Source: Sphagnum magellanicum (taxonomy: Eukaryota; Streptophyta; Sphagnopsida; Sphagnales; Sphagnaceae). From it: a DNA stretch of 64,000 nt. The notes below the pieces were generated by a model. It did no database searches. It had not been told where the DNA came from and was given only the letters and a program-made list of their open reading frames with translations. Shown here one piece after another: positions 60,761-64,000 of the stretch; positions within the stretch are counted from its first letter, which is position 1; each line of letters starts with the position of its first letter. Position numbers and translations under genes: made by a program. The stretch covers positions 19,530,001 to 19,594,000 of the forward strand of contig CM038920.1 in assembly GCA_021904315.1 (NCBI GenBank), in the 5' to 3' direction.

Positions 60761-63700
60761 CACCACAATTTATTGTTGAAATAACCACAAATAGTTTATC
60801 ACTTGAAAAAAATTGATTACTTTAGTCAAATGTAAGAAGGGATATTCCATGCCTTCCCTAACAAGCTGGTTTCAAGGTATTCATCCATGCCATGACATTC
60901 AAATAGGTTCAAAGAAGTGAAAAAAACCTGACAAATATGTAAATAATATGTTGGGGGTTGAAGGCACAATTGAATGTTTCAATATCAATGGAAATTGCAT
61001 TCCTTATAAGTCCAAACACAATTTTTTTAAATGATTCAAATGAACTTGGTTGTTACTTTTTTTAATTTATTATTATAATCTTTGAATAATACATGTTCAA
61101 TCACTTGCAAATCTTCCCAAATCTATTTGAAAACTTGTATTTAATGTAACTGATGTCAATTTTAGTTTGGAAGTCCTAAAAATAAAACCCACAAAATCTA
61201 GATGAATAATGACCCATGTAAAGCTTTCAAAAACATATGTTTTTGGGATATAGAAATTGAAAAAAGAAACAAAATTTGCAACTCATATGAACTTATGAAA
61301 ATATAGTCAAATTTTAACGATTCAAAAGTCCCTAACTATCAAACAATTAAGGTTTTAAAATAAAAAATTCTTCATATGAATTTATCATCTTATATTACAT
61401 CATATATTGAATCCCAATAAAAAATTTGGAATATGAATTCATATAATGTTTTTCATTTAGTGATGATCCAATCAAACGACCAAAACATATTTTTCAACTT
61501 CAAGAGTCCATTATTACTAACAAATGAGTTTTTTTATCAATAAATAACCACACATTTCTCTTCATAATGAAATTGTTAGTCTAGATCCAAGTCTCAATTA
61601 ATGAATCTAAGGATATATTAATCACCATATGCATTTGAACCAAAGGTGCCTTGGGAAAAGTCTCCATACGGTCACAATAGTGAAACACTCAATCTTGCAT
61701 TCACCTTGGGTACTCTTCAAATTAGGTCTTTGTTGTAATCCACCTCCTTGTTACATCCTTCCAATTAGGAGACATTATTGTCTCAATAGTCCACCATGAT
61801 ATTACTAATTGTTTCACTTCCTTAGAAATTTTGTTAAATATTGTCACTCGTTGAATTCTCCAAAATGCAAATCCAAATGTTTAAGTAAAATTCTCCTCCT
61901 ATCCTTTCTTTCATGTCAGGTTCACAAACCTTCACCCATTCAACCATAAAAGCTCACCCTAATTTGAAGCAATGGTTTGTGCCAAACATTTCAACTATGT
62001 ACCAAAAGGGATGACTTAACATTGAAGCCAACATAATAAGCTTTGAGTATCACATTTGGCGAATGCCCAATGGATCAAAATAAACTTGTTTTTTAATATG
62101 GACCCTTATTTTCCCAATAGTTCATCTAATTCCTTGTTTTAATGTCATCTACCAATACTACCACATGGTCCATCCAAGTAAAAGATATTTGTGTTTTTTT
62201 GCCCAAACAACATCAATTGTTACACTAGGTCACGTGTGTTTAAAAATGTGAAGGATCCCAAACCCTATCATCCAAAATTATGGCTTGTCACATTGGGGAC
62301 AAACCTTATTCAACAAGAAATCATTGAACTCACATGTGTAGGTTTTGATTTGTTGACTAAAGATCCAAGCACCAACATTTTTACTATTCACCTGTTGAAA
62401 TGGTATGAACAAGACTACCATTTTTGGAGCATATGCAAAAGAATGGGAAGGAATTAAGACTATATGAAATGGTGTGAACAATCGTAATTGAATGCAAGCC
62501 CAAAGTGTTTTGACATTGAATGTCACAATATTGACCTTCAACAAATTAGAAACACCTTATGTCAAGGAGCCTACCATATGGAAATAAAATGAGGTTATTA
62601 CATTACTTCTATTTGCCAAGGTCCAAGTTGTACTTGTTTAGATTGAACCTTTGTAGAGCCAACAAAATGCAATCACAAATTTTCACCTTTCAAACATCTC
62701 TACTAGATTTACAACACTTACCTCAATAGTAAAGACCAATATTTTACATGTCATGCCACATTGTCTTCCAAGGAAGTAGTCCAAATGTTGGCCAATGACC
62801 CCAATTGTCCACTTGATTTGTTGGCATGATACACAACACCTAATTGATCTAAAGAACAAGAAATACATGTAATAGTAATACCCAACCTAAACTAGATTGG
62901 ATTATAGGCAAAGTTCAATATGTTCATCTTTATAAATAAGGGGTTTGATGTAGAACATGATCCCACATTCAATTTGGAAATCCTAGAAAAAAACCTTGAA
63001 GCATGTGTGTGTATGTGTGTGTGATTCAATATGAGTGTACGAATGTGTGATTGGAATAATGGAAATGATGATTCTTCAATGTGATGGATTGCACATAAAC
63101 ATTTTGCAATTAGAAGTAAAAGATTTACGATAGTCTAGATTGCTAACACATGTGCCTATAAGAGTGTATGAATGTGTGATTGGAACAATAGGTTCATGCT
63201 ATCATAGTTGTTGTAATAAGATAATTAAGTAAAACTATTAATTAACAAAATTTCCTGAAGTTCATTATAAAAGTTGTTTTCAATATTAAAATTTTGGGAT
63301 ATGACTACTAATTCAAGTATTACTTTCTTTGGAATGCGGCTCCATCAATTAAATGAAGTTTTGTAATTGTTTGATTGAGATCGTAATGATTAGGTTATAT
63401 TGTGAGCTAAAACTATGCTCATGAAGAAGGTGAAAGTGGAGACCATTCACATGAGAGTCTTATTTCATATGCACACATATTATTATGTACCCTTTAGCCT
63501 TCACTAATGTAAAGGTCTTTTGCATGAACATTATATCCTTTCATGGTTTCATGTAAATGTTTTATGACAATATAAAGAAATATTTTATTCATGTTTGATA
63601 GACTAGGAGATGGCGACCCATGCTACTTTAGCTATGTATTGACATGATAGCCAAGTTTTAAGAAGTTTATTGATAGGATAACCATTTTCCAAGAAGTCAA

Positions 63701-64000
63701 CACAAAATCCAAGGGAAGTTGAAAAGATTTTAATTGCAAATTATTATTGGGAAGTTTACAAGTAGCTTGTGAAATACAACAATGGCCCTTCTCTTAATGT
63801 TGGTAGCAAAAAAACACCATCCCTTCAAGATATGTTTCAATAATTTACCCTAGGTAGTTATCGGTTTTTTAAAGTGGTTGTGGTTTAATTTCTTGCTATT
63901 AGTAAACAGTTGAGGTTTGAATAACGTTCATTTTTATCAATATAACATTGTTCCCCAAACATGAAAAGACGTGTTCCCATTGGAAATGAGTTTCCCAATA
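60761..64000. other. AT-rich stretch to the window end, no recognised gene
   Basis: No conserved frame on either strand. A GTGTAT/TGTGTGTG-rich patch lies at 63005-63022, and the phrase GAATGTGTGATTGGAA is repeated at about 63042 and 63171. The last 50 bases contain GTTCCCATTGGAAA and TTTCCCAATA, which read in reverse resemble the start of dispersed repeat family 1; the window ends before this can be judged. Confidence 0.4.

Noticed and set aside
1-64000. Intact LTR retrotransposon or virus-derived element
   Set aside because: I saw no long terminal repeat pair and no recognisable polymerase, integrase or capsid block on either strand. Old unrecognisable remnants cannot be excluded.
1-64000. 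tRNA, rRNA or snoRNA genes
   Set aside because: No cloverleaf with matching A and B boxes, and no rRNA-like conserved block, was found by eye; a covariance-model scan would settle it.

Overview
The window reads as nuclear DNA of a land plant with a large, repeat-rich genome. Most of it is AT-rich and gene-poor. The few recognisable genes have GT-AG introns. The PPR gene near 55-57 kb has the long LSP array and DYW tail, with phrases such as MYAKCGSIEDA and LLGRAGH, that I associate with ferns, and less securely with lycophytes or bryophytes. A fern is my best inference; nothing here proves it.

Layout. 1-9.4 kb holds degenerate sequence with two tandem arrays (0.56-1.27 kb; 7.47-8.0 kb). 9.4-13.7 kb (minus strand) carries most exons of a COX10-like protoheme IX farnesyltransferase gene. 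Inside its first visible intron, on the same strand, sit two exons of an unrelated ABC1-family kinase. 13.8-34.6 kb is repeats: a dispersed family with copies at 13.8, 16.3 and 41.6 kb, a 34-bp array, and a candidate non-autonomous Helitron (31.08-33.13 kb) carrying a 108-bp minisatellite. 34.7-35.8 kb is a CpG-richer segment with a possible small two-exon gene. 38.9-40.8 kb is a broken DUF1221 (plant MLKL-like) kinase gene. 41.6-53.2 kb is mainly repeats: minisatellites, a 152-bp MITE with perfect inverted ends and a 3-bp duplication, and a LINE ORF1-like remnant at 46.4-47.0 kb. 53.5-56.8 kb is a telo-box promoter followed by an OSB-type PDF motif spliced in frame into a DYW-class PPR gene, itself broken. 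56.8-64 kb is AT-rich with short tandem repeats and no gene that I can support.

How it fits together. None of the recognised host genes looks intact. COX10, ABC1K, the MLKL-like kinase and the PPR gene each carry a frame break or stop, and COX10 and ABC1K also lack expected parts. Most frame breaks are one-base length changes in very short homopolymers, so assembly error must be weighed against true pseudogenes. Two stops fit CGA-to-TGA change and look like real decay. The window is best seen as a repeat-dominated interval with old gene pieces. The interleaved COX10/ABC1K exons and the PDF-PPR junction are the most unusual structures.
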